From Neckera pumila (Eukaryota > Streptophyta > Bryopsida > Hypnales > Neckeraceae), in NCBI GenBank assembly GCA_963969595.1, contig OZ018411.1, positions 28,717,445-28,781,444 on the forward strand: DNA of 64,000 bases. The letters are read 5' to 3'. Of the stretch, positions 9,554-21,800 are shown piece after piece (the first letter of the stretch is position 1; the number at the start of each line of letters is the position of its first letter). The notes beneath the pieces were generated by a model. The model ran no database searches, was not told the origin of the DNA, and was given only the letters and a program-made list of their open reading frames with translations. The position numbers and the translations under genes are program-made.

Positions 9554-10332
9554 CTATATTGATATAAATACAATATACACCAAACAAATTTTAAATTTTT
9601 TTATTGTAAGTTTTTTGGAGGTTCTTTTTGGATGTTCTTTTTTCTCTCCCTCTTCAAACTAAAATTTAAGCTTATTGTATCAAACATTTTGCTTTGGGGC
9701 ATCAATTGAAATTATATTTATAGAAAGCTAATGTTTTTTTTTATTTCACCAAAAATATCAAAAAATCACAACAAATATTCAATTCATACAAGCCTGCCCA
9801 AAATCCAGTCTGTGCCTTGCAAGGAGAATGGGACTTTAGAGGTTAAATAAATAAGGACTAATCTCTTGGAATTGAAATCCAATGAAGCATATCCAATGTA
9901 TGTTGTTGAAGATTTTCAATTTTCACTCCAATTAATTAAAAAAAATTATGAATAAAGGTTGTTACAAAGGTATAGGAGACTAGTAGCTCCATCATTTCTT
10001 GTCTTCTTTGTAAACTAAATAAGTCAACCCCTAGTTTGAAAAGGACACACCTTGCATGTTGATCAACAATGTTTTGTTATTGTAAAAATCTTTAAAAACT
10101 ACCTTCAATGCCAAGCCTCTATAGTGAAAATGTTCCAATCATTGAAAGTTTAAGAATGTTATGTGGTATTCATCCTAAGATTCATTGTATTTATTAGGAT
10201 ATTATGTGTGCTTCCTAATTGATGCATTTATTATACTCAATTAAAGTTGGTCTTTGGATTAATGCAAGTATTTAATTAGATGGTTGATATGAATAATGAG
10301 AAGCATAGGATATGTAGTTCATTGCATACAAC
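9554..10332. other. AT-rich spacer
   Basis: No gene or clear element seen. Confidence 0.55.
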
Positions 10333-10965
10333 CACTACAAAAAATGGGTACATAAATGACTGTTGAAAATGACTTTACAACAGTCATTTTGGACCAAAAC
10401 GACTACACAATGACTCAGGGTCCTAGAGTCATTGTGGACAAGTCATTTGTATAAATGACTGCGGGCTTATTATCACCATTCATTTGGGCCTTGGATGAAG
10501 AAATGGATGAGAAAGCCATCTTGTAAGTGATAAAGAAGAGAGCTTAAGGGAAATGGGGACTGCAGCACCACATGGAAAGCACTTTTATAGAACTTCTGAC
10601 ATGGACATCCACGTGTCCAGTCATTCCCTAATCGTCCTAAAATTAGCGGCGCACCCTTCATAAATTTGACGTGGGCGGCCACATAAGCAATTGTCTCCAA
10701 GTCATTCTTAAGTCAGTAGAAAATTGCGTTTGTCCATATAGAATCTGAAACGTGTCAAGTCATTCTGTAGTTCTTGTGGTGTCATGCAAATTTAGGGTTC
10801 GGCATGATGTCAGCTGTCACTTTTGAGTCATTCTGCAGTTATCATGACGTATATAGAAATAATTTTGGGTCCCATTATTTGGAGAGCAGCGTGGTTTAGG
10901 TCCCTGACTAGAACATTTCTAGTTGCAATGAATCATTTTTATTCACTATTAGTCGATGTGTAGTA
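10333..10965. mobile_element. CACTA-like non-autonomous element or terminus
   Basis: Begins with CACTACAAAAAATGGGTACA, a typical CACTA (En/Spm-class) terminal sequence. Over the next 600 bp AGTCATT(T) or its reverse complement occurs at least nine times in both orientations, as expected of subterminal transposase-binding repeats. A candidate right end, GTCGATGTGTAGTA, lies at about 10952-10965 but matches the left end poorly. The left terminus is firm and the right limit is tentative. Confidence 0.55.
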
Positions 10966-12025
10966 ATGCTGCTGGGGTTCCACAATTTGATGCTCATGCA
11001 TTATACCGGCGGTTTCAGACAAGTCCAACAACTATGACTACTGCAGACCCCCATGGGACTCTGTCGACAAAACACAGTACTTCTACATGACTATCTAGCA
11101 ACTTCCACAGTGCCAATTCTACACCCACAATGATAGAACAAACCTGCAATTCACAATTGCCGCGTAAATTCTACAACAATGGCAACAAGAAATGAAGAAG
11201 GTTTTCTAGATTGGGTGAAGGAAGCGCAATGTTCGGTCTTCCAAGCATTTACAAGAACATTCTCTGGATTTCTAGAAGTTCCAAAAAGTGCTACTCCCTA
11301 CCACCCCCTCTTCATCTATAAACATAATTCAACATCAAGTAGCTAGTTTCATATATTGGTTGTCCCACAAAGCTGCCGATCCCTTCACATCTTCTATTAC
11401 TGTCATCTCTGCATCTTCATTAGAGAGCATGAGTGCTAGTCCAGCTTGCTAAATGTCATGCACGTGTCTACCTTGAACCATGACTCAGGAATTTCATTGA
11501 AGTGGAAGTTGAGCACGCTCGAAAGTCCGTTGATGGTCGCACTTGCCACTTTATAACGCGCTTGACATGGGTTCATCAAGAATACTTTGTTGCCCAGGTT
11601 CATCTACACACTTGAACTCATTAGGACCTTATCTCTTATATAGAGGACGCTCAAATGGATCACCAAACTTAGTAGTGGTTCATGACGTTACCGTGACTGA
11701 AGTGTGACACAAAAATGGCTTTGGTGCGATTGATTACCTTCAAGCAATGGGATTTGAGTGCCGACTAGCTTCAAGCAGCCAGGAGCTTGGCTCCACCGTC
11801 AATGACCATGCCGACTCAATTACATTACAGGGTGCATATTACTTACCGCCGTCTTAGACATACGGCTTCACTAATACAAGTGCAATTTTTTCAACCTAGC
11901 ACTTGCTACTACTATACAACTATGGCTAAACATTCACATACAACATGTTCAACAAAACATTAGACAACATTTATTCCCTCCATTGTACCACTTTCAAAAA
12001 ATTACACATCTGTACATTACAATAT
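10966..12025. other. Spacer, possibly decayed transposon
   Basis: Less AT-rich than nearby spacer and lacking long frames on either strand. It may be the decayed interior of the element whose terminus is at 10333. I recognise nothing coding. Confidence 0.35.
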
Positions 12026-12462
12026 CACTACTAGAAACATGGGGCCTTTGCAACGTTTGTGAGCAACGTCTTTGTGTGGTCCAAGTTTGTGAGCAACATT
12101 TGAACAACATTAGGGTGGCAAGGAGGAGAGAGCAATGTTTAAACAATGTTTGCTCATGGAGTGCCATTCCACAACGTTCCCAATGTGGAATAACTTGTCC
12201 TCCCCTTTGTTTCAGTGTGCTTTTGTAATTTTGGAAGTGTTGAATGTTTCTGGATATTAAATGCTTTATAGTCAACACTACTCAGATCAGAGGTGCACTA
12301 AATTATTGTTGCTTTTTAGAGAGTCATGGATACCGTACATACAGGGCAGTTTCGGCAGGACAATGCCAAAATAGTTTAATTCTGGAATTTAGCACTTTTG
12401 GCAGGTTGATAGAATTTATTTTGTTTCCGGCACATTATGAGGATGCTCCTAATTTTGGACTG

Positions 12463-13192
12463 GGGTCGTTGCAAGAATGACCTTCCGTTTTTGTTCCACT
12501 TTGGCTGTTTTCAACCATTTTTTCGGGTGTACTACAAAAATAGAAAATTTTTTTAAAAAAAATATAAAAAATATGAGAAATGTATACACCTATAAGAAAA
12601 AGATACCCTATGAAGGAAAAGCAAAAAAAAATTCTTTAAATAGGAGAACTAGAAAAGTGCAGAATCGCAAGAATATACATACTTTAACATTTTAATTTGT
12701 AAAAAATAGGAAAAGTAATTGAAAAGAAAATTGAAAAATTCCATTTGAAAAGACTTTATAGTAAGGAGATTTCACAAAGAAATGATCCTAAAACCATCTT
12801 CAATGTTCAGAATTGCATGCGCAAGGGAGCCCTCTTTGCATGGACGTAGAGGATATAAAATAAAATATTTTTTAATGCCCCTTGGTAGAAACATGATTTC
12901 TTACTATGGAAATAGACCATAGAGATTTCAGCTCCAAATCATTAAATTTGGGGACTCTTTACGTAGTAAAAATCCTATAATTCAAAACGTGACAAATTAG
13001 TTTAAATGATTTTTAAATATAAAATGATTTTTGAAAATTTCTGAAAAATATGAGATATGATTAAACTCATAAGAAGAATCTCCACTAAAAATTTCAAGTT
13101 CATATGAGTCATGCTTCTAAAGTTATTGCAAAATGAAGCTTCGGCACTACGTTTGTGACAATGTTTCAGTACCGGTCTTTCATGCAATCACC
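12463..13192 (-). mobile_element. R1-family MITE, copy 5
   Basis: Nearly identical to copy 3 over its full length, with the same boundaries (GTCGTTGCAAGAATGACC to CTTTCATGCAATCAC). High similarity between two copies 9 kb apart suggests recent amplification or a local duplication. Confidence 0.8.
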
Positions 13193-13867
13193 CACTGATT
13201 CTTTCTATTCATGTGTAAATGTGTTGCTTTTTTTTATTTTTCTCAAAAACAATTATTTCAAACTTTTAGAAATAGCTGTAAATAATTTTTTTAATTTTGA
13301 CATCTTCCAAATTTTCCCAAGTTATTTACAAAACTGACCTACACGTTCCGTAAGCTCGAGGAAGTTACCGGAGACGGATCCACCGAGGATTTTACAAACT
13401 TTTGTTGCTGGAGTTTGAGCTGATTTCCTATGTTAACTTCTCCACAACCGCTGGGAGGTTGCGGGTCGCTCGGCAGGTAAGGTCATATTTGTTTTTTCTA
13501 AGTATTTTTGGAAATTGTGAACGGCTAAACTAGATATGCCTAATGGTCACAAACTATGTTGAATCTGACTCATAATTGTAGTTGGTTGCTTAACCCTTGA
13601 ACGCCGACAAGGACGTTCTGCGTCCTTTGAATGACAAAGACTCTTTCCCTAGAGGACATAAGTGCAACTTTTCATCCTTGGTATTAGGAATGGAAAGGAA
13701 AGATCTTCAATAGTTCCTTGACTTCCAATGAATATATCAAGCTTTTTCAAAGTAGATGATGTCTCACGGAATCACAATACATGATTTCCACGGCTACTGG
13801 TCCGTCCTTCAAGGGTTAAAGAGGGGGAGTGACTTCTCTAACAAGGCAAACAGATATGCTTTCACCA

Positions 13868-15990
13868 AAACCGCTCCAAAACTGCCATTCCTAGTACAAG
13901 TACCAAATTTTAGGAAAAAAAACATTTTTGGACAAATGTAACCATAGGATCTTGTAGTACACTAGTTTGAAAATTTGTGGAAAAAATTTCAGAAATTTCC
14001 ACCGTGTGGATTGCAAGATAATAGCATTTGAATTCAAAAAAATTCTTTTTTTGTCCCTCCAAAAATCAGGACAGCCGCACTTCATAAGGTCACATTTGTA
14101 TGAAAAAATGTCCAAAATGGTGGTTACTCTTTGACTTCATTCTTCACAACCAGTTGGCTAGACGCTTGAAAAGTTTCAGATCATTTGGAATTGCACAACA
14201 ATACAACATATAGGAAACAAAAAGTAAGTAGAAAGAAGTAGAGAATGATTCAAAATACAAAATTGTTAAGAGTTTAGATATGGTATTGAAAATTGCCAAT
14301 TCCAACGGTTGTAATGTTGGAAGAAACAATCTTCATCTTATTTTTTTAATTTTTTTTCAAATATATAGAAAATCGAGTTAAATAAAGGACTTCAAAGTTC
14401 ATTTTAGAGTAGAGATTCCATAACTACCCTCAAACTAAGAATCCTCATAACTTTCTTCTCATTAATCAAAATGGAATGATTCAAAGCTTACTGTGTATAT
14501 ATAAATCTAAAGAATCAATTTCATTTTTTTATTCTTTTTAAAGAGTGATTCTTAAAGAATTTTTTGAACCGTCCGGGTTGCCCAACAACCAATGAAAACT
14601 ACATATCATGCAATAACTTTTCAACCATCTGGTCAAAAGCTATAAAAATTGTTGAGCCTTTAAGCTACTCCTTGGGCACATCATGTATGAAATTTTCAAA
14701 GAAAAAAAAAAGTTTGTTTGCAACAAGTTGCCCAAAATTGCTACTTTGTCAAAAAACAATATTTGGTCCTTTATGGATTAAAAGAAAACCCAGTGTGGCT
14801 CCAATTTTGGACTTTAGACTGTAATAAAACAATTTGATGTTACATTTGACGTTATTATTAACATGAAAACAGGTGGATCTCTAGAAAAATCCATCAAGAA
14901 AAACGTAGGTTTTTTATAGTGCTTTCAATTCTTTCATATACCGTTTAAGAAATACATCTAACAAAATGATACTGGTCCACATAGTTCCACTTCTTCCACC
15001 AAGTGCCTTAGTGCCATATCAAGTGCATTTGGATGTCAAAAAAACTGGGAGGAAGATTTCTTTCTATGTCACACATCAACTCTGCTGCCATTGTCTACAT
15101 CCCTGAAATTTTGGAACTTTTGATTTCTTTGCAACAAATCCAACAGAACAATTCTTCCAATCGATATACAATGCTTTGTAATTAGTGGTTCAAACCATTT
15201 TTCATTGCAATCGCTAACAAATCATGAAGTTGATTATGATAATCATGTGTTTTCATGCCCACAATTTTATAATCCACAAATTTAGATTCAAATGATGGTC
15301 CGTAATTCCTTGGTATCTTTGTAATTTGCAATTCATCAATTAACTAAGTAAATTTAGTCTTTGTAAATATCCAAGGTGCTATTAGAGGGCCCCTTCTAGA
15401 CAGAATCCACATATCTTTCATGATCCCATATCTTGCATTTCAATTCTTTGTAACTTTGAATCACCTTAGTACCTTTTGCATTTGTCAAAGATCTTGAAAA
15501 GGGATGAACAGACATTTTTTTCAATATGCATTGGATCAAGAAGATGCCAAATGTTTAGCTCCTACACGTACAATTGCACATTTTTTATTATTTCATAATT
15601 AATTGAGTAAATTTAGTATTTTGAATCATTTTCTACTTCATTTTGCTTTTTGCTTCCTATCTGTTGTACAATTTCAAATGACATGAAAATTTTCAAGCAT
15701 GTGGCCAACTTAACTTGAAAAAAGATTCCAAATTCCAAAAAAGCACGACCATTTTGGACATTTTTTCATGCAAATGTGACCTTGTGAAGTGCACCTGCCT
15801 AGTGTTTTGTAGGGCCCAAAAAATCATTTTTGCCATTTCAAACGCTTATATCTTGCAATCCACATGGTGGCAAAATTCTGAAATTTTTTCCACATCTTCT
15901 CAAACTAGCATGCTACAAGATCTAGTGGTTACATGTATCTAAAAGTGTTATTAGAAATGGCAATTTTGGTGCATTTTAAGAGTGGACATA
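13868..15990. mobile_element. Inverted-repeat element with ~350-400 bp arms
   Basis: The left arm (about 13868-14275) and the reverse complement of the right arm (about 15600-15990) share long stretches. Examples are the 'ccacnngtggattgcaagata' and 'tttggacattttttcat' segments and a 'gaatgattcaaaatac' inner border. The same peptide-like string, DIFSxKCDLxKC, appears from opposite strands. The 1.3 kb centre has no credible ORF. This is the architecture of a non-autonomous MULE or foldback transposon. No flanking duplication was found, so limits are approximate. Confidence 0.6.
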
Positions 15991-17367
15991 GTCAAAGAAC
16001 TTTAGGGGTTACTTCATTAAAATTTTGAAATTCAATAATATTTCCAAAATAGTGTGAGAAGATGCATCTTTGGTATTAAAAGAAATTTTTATGGACATGA
16101 GAGTGCAAGGGCTTTTTTTGTGGCTATTGGACATGCAATGAGAAATTTATGTTTTTTCCTAAATATAAGATAATTTAATTCAAGTTTTGAATTTATCAAA
16201 AACCAAAACTTTTATACCATAGTTCCAAACAATATGAAATTGGCACGAATAGAAAGCATTATGCACAAAGGAGGTAAAGGGCTTCATATCTTGTCGTTTG
16301 GATATGTGATGTGAAAATTATGGTTTTTCAAAAATAAAGGAAAATTTAATTCAATGCTCCAGTATATAAACTTTTTATAAATTCAATAACTTTCACACCA
16401 TAGGTCCAAATGCCACGATACAAAGTCTATGCACTTCTCTTCTCAAGGACTCACGGATTCTTAAATCTCATCATATCAAACAAATAAAACAAACAAAACA
16501 AAACAAATCCAATTTAAGATATATATAAATATAATAAACTATATTTTTTAATTTTTAGCAAATTTAGCAAATCAAATTTTTTATCATATTAAATTTGATT
16601 AAATTTTTAAATTTTTATTTTACACTAACGTTGGCAGACGGTGATTGTAAAGTTGGTATCAATTGCCCTTTTTTGGTGCAAAATCTTTGGCTATAACTCC
16701 GAGTATTTACTAATTGCCCACTTGTGAACTTTGTTTTATTCTACATTTATCATCCTCTCCTATGCAAAACAGACTTCATGGGCTCTGAACCATTTGAGTT
16801 TTGCGCCTTATACGACTTAAGATTAAGCTTCACTATGAACCCTTCCCCATTTTGTAGAGTCACATTGTGCACAGCAGCGGAAACCCTAGAACCTCAGCAT
16901 TAGAACCTCGGCATTAAAACCTCAACATTGCACAGTTTGGAAAATTTGTTGCTTCACACAACAGTGAGAACAAGCACCTTGTCTGCAAATTAGAGACTCC
17001 AGAACCGCATAAAGAGCACAATTCAAAGGACGCACTCAACATCAAGTCCTAGGCTTCCTTCATCACTTAGGTTTGAACAGCATTTCCTTCTAAAAAAGCT
17101 ACAGCATTGGTTCTTACCAACACCTCGATATAAGTATTTCTTGCTTATAAGTGCAGTTTTGCTACTACCAATTATGCTGAAGGATACTATTTCCATTACT
17201 TTCAGTTGGTTCTCCCATATGAAGGAATGTACTTTACTAGGAGATTTGCAAAATAGAACGTTGTAGTGACCTTTACTTGTTGAGTGTGTTTTTGTTAACT
17301 TCAGTGCATGTTGCCAAGTTATCAAGTAGCTATTGAGTTTAGCGATTTAGTTTTAGGGTTAGGTTCC

Positions 17368-17796
17368 AAATGAGGTAATAGGAGCCAACTTCACCGTAAC
17401 CACTGCTTTTTGAAATTATTATTGATTGTGTAGCTCGATTTTTTTTGGACTTGCCAAACAAAAATATGCCTCATCAATCATAAATGTCATAGTGTCACAT
17501 TTGAATCATGTATAGTCTATGATATCATTATTTCATCTAAATTAAGTACAAAAACCCTCCAAATTAAGCATGTAACCAGTGCTTAACGAAATATAGAAGG
17601 ATGAAAATTATACTCAATTGAATGTAAAATAGACACTTTAATGATGTTCATGGACAATAAATAGATAAATGAAGCCATTCATGAATGTATAGGCATTCCA
17701 AGAGCTAAATGGACAAAAATAAAAATTCGAATTTCAACAAAAGCAGTCCAATAAGCACTAAAGGACATGGCGCAAGTGGCTCCTATTACCTCATTT
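17368..17796. mobile_element. 430 bp TIR element
   Basis: A perfect 20 bp inverted repeat: AAATGAGGTAATAGGAGCCA at 17368-17387 and its exact reverse complement at 17777-17796. The interior is AT-rich and non-coding. Probably a MITE nested in the CACTA element. Confidence 0.65.
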
Positions 17797-18240
17797 AGAC
17801 TTGTTAGTATTCTCTACCTTTAGCTGTCATATTTCAAATATTTATGTAGTATAAGTCTAAAGTTTTATTTACAATATTCAAGTGCTCAGCATGTCTTTTG
17901 TCTATGAAAGTAGTTGTTTGCAAATGTAGAATGCAAGCTTGCTTTTGGGTAGTCAACTTGGCTTTAGTTTCTCAAAAGAATGGGAATCTAGGAAAAATTT
18001 CCAAATCAAAATCTGAAAGTTATTTTGGGGTAGTGAGGGTTTGTGCAGTTGGCAGTTGCTGTAAACATGGGAAAAAAGAAGTCCTTGAGGCAATTGAAGG
18101 CAGTTGAAGAAAAAATTCTGCCACCATTGGATCATTCAGGCTCATGACAAAAGAGAGTTTTTGCAAGTGAAGGTCCGGGAGGGCACCCTTGTCTACGAGA
18201 AAGCCCAAGCCGGAAAAAGAAATCCCTATCCTAGTTTGTA

Positions 18241-19539
18241 ATGCCATCACCGAATTCTAAGAGACAAATGCAGTTGGCTATAGCAGCAGGGCATGACCAA
18301 AATCGTCCAGTGAAGAAATCTCGCCAAGGAGTCGGAGTTCCTGTCCCACTTCTGGCATCACGTGCTCTTCAATTCCATGCCCATAGCGACAATGTTTCTT
18401 CACCCCTCTCTCCATCTAAGGTAATTCCAAATGCTCCAGACTTTGTATCTTCATCGATGTTTTCCATAGAGTTGCCCATCAATGTAATTGGAGGAAGCCC
18501 AAGGAGAGCCGAAGAACTTGAAGTTCCAGAATTCTTAAACAATACAGCTCCTGAGAACTCAATCAATTCAGAAAGCTACAATGAGGACCAAGGAGTTGGA
18601 CGTCTTCCTATTCCTTTGACATCTGGAAGTTATTCTAGGGAATTTGTGGAGTAGCTTTTGTCTATATTACCATCCCATGAAAGAGAAGAATTCATAAGGA
18701 CGCACCCTTTAGTGCCGTTTTCAAACCCACTACTTTTCTTAGGACAAGATCAAATTGTGGACTTTCCAAATGAGGCAGTGGACAACATGGTCTCAAATGG
18801 GCATGAAGCTAGTCATTCCTTATCACTAAAAGTGACGGAAGTTCAAACAAGCAAGGTGGTGAGCGAAGAGAATTTACAAAAGACATGTAGTGTATTAGTC
18901 AAGAACAAGAAGTACTTGAAGAAGCGGGCAAAGGAACTCAAGAAAAAACAAAAGGCTAAAGGAGTGGTGAGCAATTCTATAGATCCTATAAGCAGCTACA
19001 ACATTGTTTATGGGATTCCTCCTTATGAGGTTAATTCTCTGACAGTACCAAGTGGTGAATTTGGGAAACACATGCGCTGGTTTGCCCTAGACCAAGCTCC
19101 ATTTGAATTTCTATGGCACTTGGATTGGAACAAACAGTGCCTAGCATTGAAAGCTAGGTTCACATTGAAGCTCCGCAAAATTTATCCGGGTCCTTGGGAT
19201 CATACAAATATCCTCAGAGCAGTTAGAGCAAATCGTCAAGAGCGTTGAATGCAATTGAAAAGAAAGTTTGAAAAAGCAACTAAAATTGGACAAAAGTCAA
19301 AACTTGCAGGATGCTCAAAGGAGTCGTGGACAATAATATACGAGTCTACAAAGGATGTGTAGAAGCAGAAGAAGGCTAAACTTTGCAAATAGGCTGCGGA
19401 TAAGCGCTACCAAGTGAAAGGGCCTACCCATAGGTGTGGCCTTGGCGGAATAAGAGGATTGCACAACCAATTTGTGAGTAGCAAAAAAAATAAAAATTTT
19501 GTACTTGCTCAAATTTGCCATTTTACTTTAGCGTTGTAA
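18241..19539 (+). pseudogene. Decayed Ptta/En/Spm-type transposon protein
   Basis: One reading frame runs for 1.3 kb from an ATG at 18241, interrupted only by four stop codons: TAG 18652, TGA 19246, TAG 19360 and TAG 19390. There is no frameshift. The N-terminal half is Ser/Pro-rich and a Lys-rich segment (KKYLKKRAKELKKKQKAKG) sits in the middle. The C-terminal part carries ALKARFTLKLRKIYPGPWDH, then a run of basic helices and SKESWTIIYESTKD. This last part resembles the Transposase_24 (Ptta/En/Spm) family that accompanies tnp2 in CACTA elements. The match is by eye and the family call is moderate. All four stops are what C-to-T changes of CAG or CGA codons would give. Upstream exons may be missing. 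Confidence 0.55.
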
Positions 19540-19935
19540 TTGAAAGTTCTAAAAGGTCATACTTTTACCTCAATGTTTAATTTTAATCTTATACTCTATC
19601 TTTGTTCAATATATCTGTTTTTAATATTTAATGTTACCTAACAAAATGAACCAATTTCAAATTTAGTTTCTACTCTAATTTAAAACTTTAAAAAACTCCA
19701 AAATTTTAATGAGTAACTGTAACTACAAGCTTTACATGCTGAAATTTGATTATAGTCAATATCACTATAAATTTATTTATTTTTGTCATTTATTTTTATA
19801 ATATCAATAAATTCTTATTTTTGACCATATTCTCATAATAAAATAATTATTCAAATGTTAGAATTATATCTTTTTTAATTATGCCTCCGAAAGAAGTTTT
19901 GAGTTGTTTCGGGCAACTTGTAGATTTTGAACAGT

Positions 19936-20294
19936 CATTAGAAAAAAAACCAGCCCTCCAGAGGGCTGCTTGAGATTGATATGGCCAAGCTATTTCAATC
20001 TTGGCCTGCAATCTCAAAATGGCTGCTGGTAAGCAGTCAGAGTGGCTGACTGCTTGCGGAAACAGTTAGCGGTCGTCCTTTTTTTCTTAAATTTTTTCTT
20101 AAGATTATTGTTATTATTATTATTTTTAAATTATTTTTTTATTCAAAAAATTGACTTCATGCGCCATTGTCACAGCAAAAATTGCTGCGTGGAAATAGGA
20201 GAAATCAGCATTTTGGGGACCCGTAAAACTAAATTTCAGGGTCTTTCGGAGGGCTGAGGAGTAGTCCTCCGGAAGGCTCACTTTTTCTCTAATG
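19936..20294. mobile_element. R2-family MITE, copy c
   Basis: The left end is CATTAGAAAAAAAACCAGCC. The reverse complement of the right end is CATTAGAGAAAAAGTGAGCC. Internal inverted pairs around CCCTCCAGAGGG and CTCCGGA are also present. Non-coding and AT-rich in the middle. Confidence 0.65.
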
Positions 20295-20359
20295 TGTGCT
20301 TTGGTGTCAATGGAGAATGTCCATTATCCAAGAAAATAGATGATTTTGAATTACAATTT

Positions 20360-20970
20360 ATTAGTCAATTTGTTATTGAGATTGCGTTGCAAGTTTATAG
20401 TTATGAAACTCTTTTGGTGTTGGAGGCAATTTGAAATTTAATTTGAGATTCGAATGATTTTAAAATGATCTTAAAATTGTTACAAATTTCAGTTTGAAAA
20501 TGTAGATTATTTTATGCTTTTTTTTTTTTTTTATCAATTTGGTTATTTGAGATTGAGTTGCAAGTTCATAGTTGTAGATTTATTTTGGTGCCGGAGGCAG
20601 TTTGATTTTATTTTAGATTTTAGATGATATTAAAATTGTTGCTGAAGATGAGTTGTAAATATAAATTATATCATGCTTCCTTATCAATTTTGTTGTTTGA
20701 GATTGAGTTGCAAGTTTATTATTGTAAATTTATTTTGGTATTAAAGGCGGTATTAAATTTTATTTGAGATTTCAGATGAAATTAAAACTATTGTTGAAGA
20801 CAAGTTGCAAATGTTGATTATATCATGCTTTTTTTTATTAATTTTGTTATTTGGAATTGAGTTGCAAGGTCATAGTTTTGGATTTTTTTTGGTGTTGGTG
20901 GCGGTTTGAAATTTTATTTGAGACTTTAGATATTAAAGTTGTTGCAAATGTAGATTACATATATTTACAT
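20360..20970 (+). repeat. Minisatellite, four units of about 150-170 bp
   Basis: The motif GAGATTGAGTTGCAAG (or one or two mismatches) recurs at about 20378, 20549, 20699 and 20856. Each is followed by 'tagntntagatttattttggtg', 'gaggcggttt' and 'agattatatcatgctttttt'. The units are diverged and AT-rich. A perfect 11 bp palindromic arm pair, GTAGATTACAT/ATGTAATCTAC, closes the array. Confidence 0.7.
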
Positions 20971-21800
20971 GATGTAATCTACATTTACAAGGATTCTCAA
21001 CCTTTCATGCCACTTGTATTCAACTTAGAGGACCTAATTTGCATCTAATGCATAACTGGCGATGATTAAGCTCCTAAACTAATTTTTCCATAAAAATGAA
21101 TCATAAACTTTCTCCCAAACACGAGAAAACTTAGAGATATGTGCCTCTTTCTCTGGTTGAGTGCTGGTTGACTTGACTTTGACAAAAAAAAATTTGACAG
21201 AAGCTCGAGCAAATGAAACTCCATTCTCCTAGAATCTTTCATCATATGTCTCCCACCTCACTCAATGAGAGTCTCTTCATATGTTATTGTAAATAAATAT
21301 CAATGATTATATTTTGAACCCTAATCTTATTATGCCATTTGTTCAAAACAAAAACAAAAACAAAATTTATTATGCACCATTTCCAAGCAATTGCCGTTTA
21401 TAAAGAATTTGTAATATTAGAAATAGAATAATCTTTCATTGCAATTAATAAAGATGTAAATAGTATTTAGTAACAAAATATTATGGAGTAATAATTATCC
21501 GTAGTGAATAGAAAAAAACAATTCAAATTTAGTTACATTTATTTACGATCTTTAACAAGGTACTAGCATGCTTTTTTATGCTTTTTGGTATTTAGGGTCC
21601 ATCACAAAGAATGGGAACTCTTCGCTGTAGTTGTTCCCTTATTCAACCAAGACAATGCAAAATCCATGTACCCAAACGTTGTTCATTTTGTAACGTTTCC
21701 AACTACGCTTATTCCAATGTTTGAAGGCCCACTAAGATCAGCATCCATAGAGTATATTGCAACGTCTTAGGTGAGGCAAAGCCCCCTATTTCTAGTAGTT

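Larger units (their letters stand above)
12026..21800 (+). mobile_element. Large CACTA-type transposon (decayed, with nested insertions)
   Basis: The left end is CACTACTAGAAACATGGGGC at 12026. The reverse complement of the right end at 21800 is AACTACTAGAAATAGGGGGC. Both continue with (C)TTTGC, so about 24 of 26 terminal positions agree and only the last base of the right end departs from CACTA. Subterminal AACGTT/CAACG-type motifs are dense at both ends (12051-12185 and 21675-21770). Inside lies a Ptta/En/Spm-type gene relic (18241-19539). Nested within are an R1 MITE, an inverted-repeat element, a 430 bp TIR element, a minisatellite and an R2 MITE. The 3 bp flanks do not match, so no target duplication supports the limits. 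Confidence 0.6.
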
